Source: Clostridia bacterium (lineage in GTDB: Bacteria; Bacillota_A; Clostridia; Oscillospirales; CAG-272). Taken from it: a DNA stretch of 5,996 bases. A program made the translations under genes and the position numbers. Shown here piece by piece: positions 1 through 5,773 of the stretch (position 1 is its first letter; every line of letters begins with the position of its first letter). The notes beneath the pieces are model-generated. The model was given only the letters and a program-made list of their open reading frames with translations, did no database searches and was not told the origin of the DNA. The stretch covers positions 1-5,996 of the forward strand of contig JAFQVU010000149.1 in assembly GCA_017407885.1 (NCBI GenBank), written 5' to 3'.

Positions 1-100
1 ACCCGATGAATTTGTTGTTGGATATGGGCTTGATTTTGCGGAAAAATACAGAGCATTGCCTTACATAGGCATTCTGAAGCCCGAGGTATACGAAAAATAA
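1..100 (+). CDS. hpt: Hypoxanthine phosphoribosyltransferase, C-terminal end (partial)
   Basis: Only the last 32 codons and the TAA stop (98-100) lie in the window; the reading frame begins at base 2. The peptide contains [20 protein letters not shown] followed by IGILKPEVY, the typical C-terminus of bacterial hypoxanthine/guanine phosphoribosyltransferases. The VGYGLD(F/Y) segment belongs to the conserved purine-binding region and the YIG.LKP.VY tail is family-typical. The enzyme is a cytoplasmic purine-salvage protein that makes IMP or GMP from the free base and PRPP. It lies directly upstream of ftsH, an order conserved in many Firmicutes (often tilS-hpt-ftsH), which supports the assignment. 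The N-terminus and PRPP-binding motif are outside the window. Confidence 0.93.
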   Translation, partial: PDEFVVGYGLDFAEKYRALPYIGILKPEVYEK

Positions 101-119
101 GCTAAAGCGATATTATATC

Positions 120-148
120 AAGGAGAGCCTTTTTAAGGCAGTTTTAAT
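120..148 (+). promoter_or_regulatory. ftsH translation initiation region with hairpin in the SD spacer
   Basis: A strong Shine-Dalgarno AAGGAG lies at 120-125, but 23 bases before the ATG at 149, too far for normal use. Between them is a perfect 5-bp hairpin, GCCTT (127-131) / AAGGC (135-139), loop TTT. If it folds, the distance from AAGGAG to ATG falls to about 10 bases. The AAGG in the hairpin's 3' arm (135-138) is an alternative SD with 10-base spacing when the hairpin is open. The sequence elements are seen; the mechanism is inferred. A TATTAT at 111-116 resembles a -10 box but has no -35 partner. Confidence 0.45.
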
Positions 149-2152
149 ATGAAATCAAACTATAAAATTCTAATTTTCTATGTGGTGCTTATCGGACTGA
201 TTCTCGTTTCGACTGCGGCGCTGTTTGGCTCTCAGCCGGGCGAGGACGTTATATACAGTGATATTGATAAGCTCTTTTACGAACAGCAGGTAAAGGCGTT
301 TGAGATAGATAAGAACAATAAGCTTACTATCCAAAAGCAGGACGGTAATATTGTCACCTTCGGTCTTCGTGACCTCGACCTTTTCTGGCGTCAGTTCGGT
401 GATACTATTGACGAACAGCTGCATGAAGGCATTATTGAATCCTACAATATATCCGAGCCGCAGATAGTCCCGTGGTGGGTCGGTATGCTTCCGTATATTA
501 TACTTGCGGTGCTGTTCATCGTGTTCTGGATATTTGTGATGAACCAGACCGCCGGCGGCAAGGGCGGCAAGGTCGGTGGATTTGGCAAGGCTCGTGCAAA
601 GCTTGGCTCCGATGAAAAGAAAAAGGTTTATTTCAAGGATGTTGCTGGTGCGGACGAAGAGAAGGCGGAGCTTCAGGAGGTTGTGGAATTCTTAAAGGAT
701 CCCTCGAAATTCTCAAAGCTTGGAGCGCACATTCCTCACGGCGTATTGCTTGTGGGCCCTCCCGGTACCGGTAAGACACTGCTTGCAAAGGCAGTTGCCG
801 GCGAGGCAGGTGTACCGTTCTATTCGATTTCCGGTTCGGATTTCGTTGAAATGTACGTCGGTGTCGGTGCATCGCGTGTACGCGATCTTTTCGATACCGC
901 AAAGAAAAATCCTGCAAGTATCGTGTTTATTGATGAGATTGATGCAGTCGGACGTCATCGCGGCGCAGGTCTCGGAGGCGGTCACGATGAGCGCGAGCAG
1001 ACGCTCAACCAGCTTCTTGTTGAGATGGACGGTTTCGGCGGAAATGACGGCGTTATCGTTATGGCGGCGACAAACCGCCCTGACATACTCGATCCCGCGC
1101 TTCTGCGTCCGGGACGCTTTGACCGTCAGATTACGGTCAATTACCCCGACATGAAGGGACGCGAGGAGATCCTCAACGTCCATGCCAAGGGCAAGCCGTT
1201 CGAGGAGGATGTAGACCTTTCCTCGCTCGCAAAAACGACGGTAGGCTTTACCGGCGCTGATCTTGAAAATCTCCTTAATGAAGCGGCGCTTCTTGCGGCT
1301 CGCAAGAATAAGAGCCTTATCGGCATGGAGGAGCTTGAAGAGGCGACCATTAAGGTTATTGTCGGTCCTAACAAAAAGTCCAAGGTCGTTCACAAGGATG
1401 ACAAGCGCATCACCGCATATCATGAGGCAGGTCACGCGATCGTTATGAAGCTGCTTCAGCCTAACACATCGGTGCATCAGATATCCATTATCCCTGCAGG
1501 CCGTGCGGCAGGCTACACACTTCCGCTCCCGATTGAGGACAGAGCGCATATGTCAAAGAGCGATATGGAAAACGAGATCGCATCTCTTCTTGGTGGGCGT
1601 GTTGCGGAAAAACTGATAATCGGCGACATTTGCACAGGTGCATCCAACGATATTCAGCGCGCTACCAATATTGCACGCAATATGGTTACACGTTACGGCA
1701 TGAGCGACACGCTCGGTCCGATAGTATACGGCTCGGAGCACGGAAGTGATGAGGTATTCCTCGGCAGAGACTTCAACACCTCGCGCAATTATTCCGAAGA
1801 TACGGCAACGCTTATTGATAACGAGATCAAGAATATCATCAATAACGCATACAATACCGCGATGAAGATACTCTCGGATAACGTGAACAAGCTTCATTTT
1901 GTAGCCGAGTTCCTTCAGAAGAATGAGGTTATGGACGAGGATCAGTTCAAGGCTGCAATGGAGGGAGAGCCTACCATTGAAGAGCTTGAAGAAATGGCAG
2001 CTGCAAAGAAGCGTAAGAGCGCTAAAGAAAACAGCGATAAGGCTAAAGCTGATGAGGATGAACGTATTATCCGCGAGGCTGAGGCTGCTGCAAGAGCTGC
2101 GAATGACAACAACCGCGACAACAATGATTTTCCGCCTCGGATGAAAGAATAA
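149..2152 (+). CDS. ftsH: ATP-dependent zinc metalloprotease FtsH
   Basis: Membrane-anchored AAA+ protease that extracts and degrades membrane and short-lived cytoplasmic proteins as a hexamer; 667 residues, normal for the family (E. coli about 644). Layout: membrane segment at about 7-27, an extracytoplasmic domain to about 107, second membrane segment at about 109-131, then a Gly/Lys-rich linker. The AAA domain has Walker A GPPGTGKT (203-210), pore motif MYVG (235-238; Tyr where E. coli has Phe), Walker B IVFIDEID (258-265) and the second region of homology at 307-325 with putative arginine fingers R320 and R323. The peptidase domain has HEAGH (425-429), with Asp501 in TGASNDIQ the likely third zinc ligand. 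Residues from about 605 on form a charged Ala/Lys/Glu-rich tail, probably disordered. An in-frame TAA at 134-136 rules out a start upstream of the ATG at 149. All catalytic residues are present. Confidence 0.98.
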   Translation: MKSNYKILIFYVVLIGLILVSTAALFGSQPGEDVIYSDIDKLFYEQQVKAFEIDKNNKLTIQKQDGNIVTFGLRDLDLFWRQFGDTIDEQLHEGIIESYNISEPQIVPWWVGMLPYIILAVLFIVFWIFVMNQTAGGKGGKVGGFGKARAKLGSDEKKKVYFKDVAGADEEKAELQEVVEFLKDPSKFSKLGAHIPHGVLLVGPPGTGKTLLAKAVAGEAGVPFYSISGSDFVEMYVGVGASRVRDLFDTAKKNPASIVFIDEIDAVGRHRGAGLGGGHDEREQTLNQLLVEMDGFGGNDGVIVMAATNRPDILDPALLRPGRFDRQITVNYPDMKGREEILNVHAKGKPFEEDVDLSSLAKTTVGFTGADLENLLNEAALLAARKNKSLIGMEELEEATIKVIVGPNKKSKVVHKDDKRITAYHEAGHAIVMKLLQPNTSVHQISIIPAGRAAGYTLPLPIEDRAHMSKSDMENEIASLLGGRVAEKLIIGDICTGASNDIQRATNIARNMVTRYGMSDTLGPIVYGSEHGSDEVFLGRDFNTSRNYSEDTATLIDNEIKNIINNAYNTAMKILSDNVNKLHFVAEFLQKNEVMDEDQFKAAMEGEPTIEELEEMAAAKKRKSAKENSDKAKADEDERIIREAEAAARAANDNNRDNNDFPPRMKE

Positions 2153-2160
2153 GTTAGTAT

Positions 2161-2195
2161 ATCGGCGAGGCGATACACACGTCTCGCCGATTTTT
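2161..2195 (+). terminator. Intrinsic terminator after ftsH
   Basis: A stem of 12 pairs, with one G-U in the RNA, is formed by 2161-2172 and 2180-2191 around the 7-base loop ATACACA, and is followed by five T's (2191-2195). It starts 8 bases after the ftsH stop codon. The next gene's SD begins only 19 bases after the T-run, so some read-through may supply the downstream gene. Confidence 0.85.
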
Positions 2196-2213
2196 ATATG
2201 AAATATTATTTTG

Positions 2214-2219
2214 AAAGGA
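2214..2219 (+). promoter_or_regulatory. Ribosome binding site deciding the epimerase start
   Basis: AAAGGA lies 9 bases before the ATG at 2229. An upstream in-frame TTG at 2211 would extend the protein by six residues (M-KGHRT), but it overlaps this SD and has none of its own, so 2229 is the better start. Confidence 0.75.
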
Positions 2220-2228
2220 CATAGAACT

Positions 2229-3116
2229 ATGAACCGCGAAATTAAAACATCTCGTGCAAGTGCTGTATGCTCAACAATAGGCGGTGAGCTTATTTCCTAT
2301 AAGCTCGACGGCAAGGAATATGTGTGGGAGGGGATTCCCGAATATTGGGCAAGCCACACCCCCGTGCTTTTTCCGACAGTAGGTTCAACCATCGACAGCA
2401 GCGTAAAATTTGAGGGCGTTGCTTATCCTCTTGCAAAGCATGGATTTGCGAGAAAGAGAGAGTTCACACTTGTCGATAGCTCGGCTGATACACTTGTTTA
2501 CGAGCTTTGTGATGACGAGGAGACAAAGAAGCTTTACCCCTACAGCTTCAGCCTTAAGGTAACGCACAAGATTACAGATGAAGGATTTACCACAGAATTT
2601 AAGGTAACCAACACCGATAATAAGCCGATTTGGTTCTGCATTGGCGGACATCCCGGTTTCCGTTGTCCGATGAATGACGGCGAGAAATTCTCCGACTATA
2701 AGCTCGTATTTGAGAAGGTTGAGAACGAGGATGTCATTTATACCACCAACTACGGCGGAGGATATATAGATGCGGCACTTCCGGTAGTTGACAAGCTTAA
2801 GAACACAAACGAGTGGGAGCTTGACCATGCCGACTATGATGTTGACGTGCTTCTTACAAAGAAGCTTAAGAGCCGCAAGGTGAAGCTTGTACATAAAGTT
2901 ACCGGTAAGGGTATCGAGTTCGATTTCAATGGCTTCGATGCACTTGGTGTATGGACACCTCCGAAAAAGCAGGCACCGTTTGTCTGCCTTGAGCCTTGGA
3001 ACGGTCTTCCGGCGCATCTCGATGAGACCGGCAATTTCGAGGATAAGCCTTACGCGATTAATCTTCCCGTCGGCGGAGAGTATTCTGTAGGTTACAAGGT
3101 AACTGTTATCGACTAA
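2229..3116 (+). CDS. Aldose 1-epimerase family protein (LacX-like)
   Basis: Predicted cytoplasmic sugar mutarotase-like enzyme of the galactose mutarotase superfamily, LacX-type branch, interconverting alpha and beta anomers of a hexose or hexose phosphate. Length is 295 residues from the ATG at 2229, normal for the branch. The beta-sandwich family shows an N-terminal GGELISYKLDGKEYVW, then HTPVLFPTVG. Candidate catalytic residues by family position are His71 (KHGFAR), His141 (GGHPGF) and Glu255 in CLEPWNG, the likely general base. No signal peptide or membrane segment is seen. The gene follows ftsH's terminator with no convincing promoter between, and ends at a strong terminator shared with the convergent kinase gene. 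The exact sugar is unknown; LacX-type members have rarely been tested, so the epimerase name is a family assignment. Confidence 0.9.
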   Translation: MNREIKTSRASAVCSTIGGELISYKLDGKEYVWEGIPEYWASHTPVLFPTVGSTIDSSVKFEGVAYPLAKHGFARKREFTLVDSSADTLVYELCDDEETKKLYPYSFSLKVTHKITDEGFTTEFKVTNTDNKPIWFCIGGHPGFRCPMNDGEKFSDYKLVFEKVENEDVIYTTNYGGGYIDAALPVVDKLKNTNEWELDHADYDVDVLLTKKLKSRKVKLVHKVTGKGIEFDFNGFDALGVWTPPKKQAPFVCLEPWNGLPAHLDETGNFEDKPYAINLPVGGEYSVGYKVTVID

Positions 3117-3117
3117 T

Positions 3118-3155
3118 AAAAAGCTCTGTGCGCTTAATGCGCACAGAGCTTTTTT
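3118..3155. terminator. Bidirectional intrinsic terminator between convergent genes
   Basis: A perfect 13-bp inverted repeat, AAGCTCTGTGCGC (3121-3133) / GCGCACAGAGCTT (3139-3151), has a 5-base loop TTAAT. Six T's (3150-3155) follow on the plus strand, and five T's (complement of 3118-3122) follow on the minus strand. It starts 1 base after the epimerase stop (3116) and lies 22 bases beyond the kinase gene's stop, so it can end transcription from both sides. Confidence 0.95.
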
Positions 3156-3177
3156 ATGGTGAATTATTGAATTACAT

Positions 3178-4248
3178 TCAAATAATCAAATCACATTTTG
3201 ATTTGATGTCAAATGACTCAAAATATGCTTCCTCCATTGGAATCCATTCGTTTTTGAAACGAGTTAACATCTGCTCGCCGTCGCGTTCGCGGATGCGGCG
3301 GATTTGCTCGTCTTCGGATATATCGGAGAATACCGCGAGGTCATAATACTTGCCGAAGCTTGGATGAAGCGAGTACGAACCTTCGCATATGATGAGCTCG
3401 CATGGCTCAATACGTCGTGGCGTATTTGAGTATTTACGGATTGAACAGTCAAATGGTCGATAAGAAAAGCCGGTTTCATCATGAAGATGCGGTATTATCT
3501 CGCCCAAAAATCGTTCGCGGTGCAGATTGCCGCCGGCCTCATTTAGACGTTCGGGCGTACGAAGCTCGGGCGGCAGAAAGAAGTCGTCCATGTGTATTAT
3601 TTGTGCATCGAAGATATCGGAAATCAACTTTGCGGCGGTAGATTTTCCGGATGCACAGCGTCCGTCAATCGCAATGACAGTACGCTCGGCTGATTTTTTC
3701 AGATGTGCGGCTATGCTTTTGATGCATCCGATCAAACGAACATACCGGCTGTCAATGACGCGGTAAGCAGGAGAATATGCGATTCTGTATGCATCGCTGT
3801 GGCTGACGGGCGGATAGCCTACAGAGCGGTATGCACCAAGATATCCGTCAAGCTTATCCGGCGTAAAGGCAAAGTGACCGTCCCCGCATAGTTTGCGCAG
3901 AAGCGTAAGGCGCTCGCTGAATAATCGGCGTACTTGCTCACTCGCCTCACTGTAACCTATTGAATAATATTTCGCCGATGCAGAGAAAATTTTGGCGATG
4001 ATTTCGAGCTCGGTATCGTCCGAGACCGAGTCAAGATAAATGCGCGAAGTACAGCCAAGTGATTCAATGTGAATGGGGATGCCCACATGTTTGCAGGAAG
4101 AATATTCTGCGCGGATTCGTGCCAAAACAGCAGTTTCATCCGTTATCAGATGTCCACCGCCGAATGTCGCTTGATAAATAAGCTTTACCGCATCGGACGG
4201 CTCCATCAGCGGATATACGGCAGCGTGTGAGAGAAGTATATCAGTCAT
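3178..4248 (-). CDS. Two-domain protein: uncharacterised N-terminal domain plus uridine-kinase-like P-loop kinase
   Basis: A 356-residue cytoplasmic protein. The C-terminal half (about 188-356) is a P-loop kinase of the uridine kinase/phosphoribulokinase type: Walker A GRCASGKST (196-204), HMDDFFLPPELRTPERL (219-235; an acidic DD-F-F motif where uridine kinases carry DS-Y-Y), ICEGSYSLHP (287-296) after a hydrophobic strand, and a LID-like RIRERDG (318-324). The N-terminal half (1 to about 185) has no function I can name. Conspicuous patches are TFGGGHL (28-34), SLGCTSRIYLD (63-73) and YPPVSHSDAYRIAYSPAYRV (145-164). The ATG at 4248 is one base from the stop of the upstream S component gene, with AGGA inside that gene's end as the SD, so the two are probably translationally coupled. 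A kinase beside an S component suggests it traps an imported nucleoside or vitamin by phosphorylation. The substrate is unknown and 'uridine kinase' should be read as a fold label only. Confidence 0.8.
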   Translation of the reverse strand: MTDILLSHAAVYPLMEPSDAVKLIYQATFGGGHLITDETAVLARIRAEYSSCKHVGIPIHIESLGCTSRIYLDSVSDDTELEIIAKIFSASAKYYSIGYSEASEQVRRLFSERLTLLRKLCGDGHFAFTPDKLDGYLGAYRSVGYPPVSHSDAYRIAYSPAYRVIDSRYVRLIGCIKSIAAHLKKSAERTVIAIDGRCASGKSTAAKLISDIFDAQIIHMDDFFLPPELRTPERLNEAGGNLHRERFLGEIIPHLHDETGFSYRPFDCSIRKYSNTPRRIEPCELIICEGSYSLHPSFGKYYDLAVFSDISEDEQIRRIRERDGEQMLTRFKNEWIPMEEAYFESFDIKSKCDLII

Positions 4249-4249
4249 G

Positions 4250-4777
4250 TTAGTCCTGTATCAGTTTTGCACGCTTGAGTGCAATTACTATCAAAGGTAC
4301 GAGGATGATGTGGCAAATGATTCCGGGAATCGAGCCGGTAATTGCCCCTGCAATAAATGCGGCGAATGTAAAATTGCTTGCCTGCGCGATGCTCATGATT
4401 ACCTTCACAATGCCCCATACAATTCTGCCGCCGAGCATTGCGCAAATGAGAGATGCATATATGTACAGGATTTTCTTTGGCAGAAGCTTATAAAAAAGTC
4501 CTGCTATAAGTCCGTATGCCGCAAGCTCGAATGCCATGGGAACTGCGACCATAGGGAATGGCGGCATACTGAAAAGTGCGGAACGCAGCAGTGGTGCGAT
4601 CGCGCCTACAGCGCATCCCCAAAGCGGACCGCAGATATAACCGCAAAGCAGTGCCGGAATATGCATAGGCGAGAGCATTTGTCCAATCTCGGGGATTTGA
4701 CCGGTCAAAAAGGGAAGTACAATGGCGAGTGCCAGACACATTGCGGCGAAAACAAGAGTGCGATAAGTTTTTTTCAT
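4250..4777 (-). CDS. ECF transporter S component, unknown specificity
   Basis: Small integral membrane substrate-binding subunit of an energy-coupling factor importer; 175 residues from the ATG at 4775-4777. About six hydrophobic segments are visible (roughly 7-24, 38-55, 57-70, 77-97, 102-125, 140-166). The first carries an A-x-x-x-A pattern (Ala12/Ala16), the type of motif S components use to dock on EcfT. The segment GQIPEIGQMLSPMHIPALLC (26-45) fits S components of the ECF_trnsprt type (FolT/PanT/RibU-like), but I cannot name the vitamin. No EcfA, EcfA' or EcfT gene is near, so a shared (group II) energising module elsewhere is expected. An in-frame ATG at 4840 would add 21 residues, but it lies in the attenuator hairpin region without an SD; GGAGGA at 4782-4787 supports 4777. 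The gene is first in a pair with the downstream kinase-like protein. Confidence 0.82.
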   Translation of the reverse strand: MKKTYRTLVFAAMCLALAIVLPFLTGQIPEIGQMLSPMHIPALLCGYICGPLWGCAVGAIAPLLRSALFSMPPFPMVAVPMAFELAAYGLIAGLFYKLLPKKILYIYASLICAMLGGRIVWGIVKVIMSIAQASNFTFAAFIAGAITGSIPGIICHIILVPLIVIALKRAKLIQD

Positions 4778-4781
4778 GGTG

Positions 4782-4787
4782 TCCTCC
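4782..4787 (-). promoter_or_regulatory. Ribosome binding site of the S component gene
   Basis: GGAGGA on the minus strand lies 4 bases before the ATG at 4777. It directly abuts the six-T tract of the leader terminator, so read-through of the terminator exposes it at once. Its strength decides the start codon against the in-frame ATG at 4840. Confidence 0.8.
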
Positions 4788-4837
4788 AAAAAACAAGGCA
4801 TCGGACGGTGACGCTGATGCGCCGCCGCCGATACCTT
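4788..4837 (-). terminator. Leader intrinsic terminator (attenuator) before the S component gene
   Basis: On the minus strand AAGGTATCGG (4837-4828) pairs over 10 positions (one G-U) with CCGATGCCTT (4804-4795). The stem continues after a bulged T (4805) with CGG/CCG, a C x A mismatch, and GGCGC/GCGTC-type pairing (4823-4819 with 4814-4810, one G-U) around the tetraloop ATCA (4818-4815). TTGTTTTTT (4796-4788) follows. It lies inside the 5' leader, ahead of the gene it would silence, so it is read as an attenuator and not as the end of the thioesterase transcript. Confidence 0.8.
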
Positions 4838-4911
4838 CATGGTATATTAGCTTTTATTATAGTTATCCGCTTGACGGAGACAGGTGATTTACCTGTATGC
4901 GGCTTCTTGCC

Positions 4912-4933
4912 GCGTATATAGTTTATCATACGC
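4912..4933 (-). repeat. Inverted repeat spanning the -10 box, possible operator
   Basis: GCGTAT (4912-4917) and ATACGC (4928-4933) are perfect 6-base inverted arms with a 10-base spacer that contains the -10 hexamer. The position suits a repressor dimer blocking RNA polymerase. Arms of this length can occur by chance and no regulator gene is in the window, so the operator role is tentative. Confidence 0.3.
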
Positions 4934-4948
4934 CGCCGGATATGTCAA
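4920..4948 (-). promoter_or_regulatory. Promoter of the S component-kinase operon
   Basis: On the minus strand a perfect -35 TTGACA (4948-4943) is followed by a 17-base spacer and the -10 TAAACT (4925-4920, 4 of 6 consensus). A TG one base upstream of the -10 makes it an extended -10. Transcription should start near 4913. The thioesterase gene upstream ends at 4982 without a visible terminator, so its transcript could also run into this leader and meet the attenuator. Confidence 0.75.
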
Positions 4949-4981
4949 GCAAATTTGTCGATTATTGTGGAAAGTATTCGT

Positions 4982-5698
4982 TTAATCTTCCACCATTATC
5001 ATAGCTTCCACATTAATTGCGCCGTCAGTGCGGATGGTGCGGAAATAATATTGTCCGTCACTTTCGCACATATATATTTTGAGCGTTTCTCCGAGTTTCG
5101 CTTCACCCGCAAAACTGATATTGACACTTAATATCCTCTTTTTTACGGCGTCCGGCATAAAGTCACAGAGCATATCTGGGTAATTGGTATTATTCATATG
5201 CTGATTGATGTCAAGATCACTGTAGACGACTGTGCGCTCGCCTACGAGTGCAAGAGACAGCTCGCGCGGAATATGCACGCGTTTAGGTGCATCAAGCTCA
5301 AGCGGTTCATCTACATCAAAGCCGAGTATCACATCCTCGACACGGTATATCCTTCTGTTTGAGATGCCGATAAGTCCCCACACCGATGCCGCTTCAGCGA
5401 TAATCTCATCACCACGGCGTATCTGATAACAGCGGTTAAAGCTTACACCGCGGCTCTCGCAAGCCCATGAACTGACAGTTATATCATCATAAGCGTGCAG
5501 AGTTCCGTAAATGCTCATATTTATTCGGCTTAAAATGAAGGCTCTGTCCTCGGCTATAAGCTCTTTGGAAGTAGGCCCGAGAGCCTTTAATTGGAGATTG
5601 GCGGTTTCCTGCATATACCTTAAAATCAGAGAGGGACGCACCTTACCTGCTGCATCACAGTCGTGTGAATTTATTCGGTAGTTTTCAGTCCATTTCAT
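4982..5698 (-). CDS. Acyl-ACP thioesterase (FatA/FatB-like, bacterial)
   Basis: Cytoplasmic enzyme releasing free fatty acids from acyl carrier protein; 238 residues, usual for the bacterial double-hotdog members of the acyl-ACP thioesterase family. The first hotdog (about 1-125) begins with the family-like YRINSHDCDAAGKV and has the long hotdog helix around RPSLILRYMQETANLQLKAL; VWGLIGISNRRIYRV closes it. The second (about 140-238) holds the active-site motif DLDINQHMNNTNY (161-173), with Asn165 and His167 the expected catalytic pair and Asp163 nearby. The ATG at 5698 is preceded by AAAGGAG (5711-5717), 12 bases away, slightly long. No promoter fits between the aldolase terminator and this gene, so read-through from upstream or a promoter inside the aldolase gene is likely. 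Chain-length specificity cannot be read from sequence. Confidence 0.92.
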   Translation of the reverse strand: MKWTENYRINSHDCDAAGKVRPSLILRYMQETANLQLKALGPTSKELIAEDRAFILSRINMSIYGTLHAYDDITVSSWACESRGVSFNRCYQIRRGDEIIAEAASVWGLIGISNRRIYRVEDVILGFDVDEPLELDAPKRVHIPRELSLALVGERTVVYSDLDINQHMNNTNYPDMLCDFMPDAVKKRILSVNISFAGEAKLGETLKIYMCESDGQYYFRTIRTDGAINVEAMIMVED

Positions 5699-5726
5699 TT
5701 GTTGATTGGACTCCTTTGCATATCTT

Positions 5727-5763
5727 AAAATATCGGTGCCGTGACGAGTGTCGCGGCACCGAT
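5727..5763 (-). terminator. Intrinsic terminator after the aldolase gene
   Basis: A perfect 10-bp stem, ATCGGTGCCG (5732-5741) / CGGCACCGAT (5754-5763), extends inward by four more pairs (one wobble) to the loop 5746-5749. On the minus strand ATTTT (5731-5727) follows, a short T-run, so termination may be incomplete. On the plus strand no T-run follows. It lies 10 bases past the aldolase stop and 9 bases before the thioesterase SD. Confidence 0.75.
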
Positions 5764-5773
5764 GCTGAGTCTA

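Larger units (their letters stand above)
4778..4913 (-). promoter_or_regulatory. Structured 5' leader, candidate riboswitch or attenuator of unknown class
   Basis: About 136 bases lie between the predicted transcription start and the S component ATG. In transcript order the hairpins are: GCGGC/GCCGC (4913-4909 / 4903-4899), ACAGGT/ACCTGT (4896-4891 / 4885-4880), TCCG/CGGA (4877-4874 / 4868-4865), an A/T-rich linker, ATACC/GGTAT (4845-4841 / 4835-4831), then the intrinsic terminator at 4788-4837. The ATACC/GGTAT hairpin uses bases of the terminator's 5' arm, so the two are mutually exclusive, as in antiterminator/terminator switches. I compared it by eye with the TPP, FMN, cobalamin, THF, preQ1, purine, SAM and T-box signatures I know and saw none. 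That it senses a ligand is inference; protein-mediated attenuation is possible. Confidence 0.55.

Noticed and set aside
713..1549. Long open frame of 278 codons on the minus strand antisense to ftsH
   Set aside because: It lies fully inside the AAA domain of ftsH, its product has no recognisable domain, and the codon structure of ftsH explains the missing stops.
2103..2131. ATGACA followed 17 bases later by GATTTT as a promoter for the epimerase
   Set aside because: The -10 matches only 3 of 6 consensus bases and lies in ftsH coding sequence upstream of the terminator, which would stop the transcript.
2385..3017. 210-codon open frame antisense to the epimerase gene
   Set aside because: It is fully covered by a well-supported gene, with no family resemblance and no ribosome binding context that I could see.
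3187..3205. Inverted repeat CAAATCA-N5-TGATTTG near the kinase 3' end
   Set aside because: It is AT-rich, within coding sequence, has no T-run, and lies next to a far stronger terminator; likely chance.
3128..3346. 72-codon plus-strand open frame beginning in the bidirectional terminator
   Set aside because: Its start lies in the terminator hairpin and the rest is antisense to the conserved end of the kinase domain.
4865..4913. Possible preQ1 or TPP riboswitch, because of GCGGATAAC and AAAAGCTAA segments
   Set aside because: The GCGGATAAC resembles part of preQ1-II and the A-rich CTAA part of preQ1-I, but the other conserved elements and stem order are absent; the TPP signatures (CTGAGA, GGATAATGCCAGC) are missing.
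4247..4921. 224-codon plus-strand open frame across the S component gene and its leader
   Set aside because: The product is rich in Cys, His and Asn without domain logic. It is antisense to a clear membrane protein and crosses the attenuator and promoter region.
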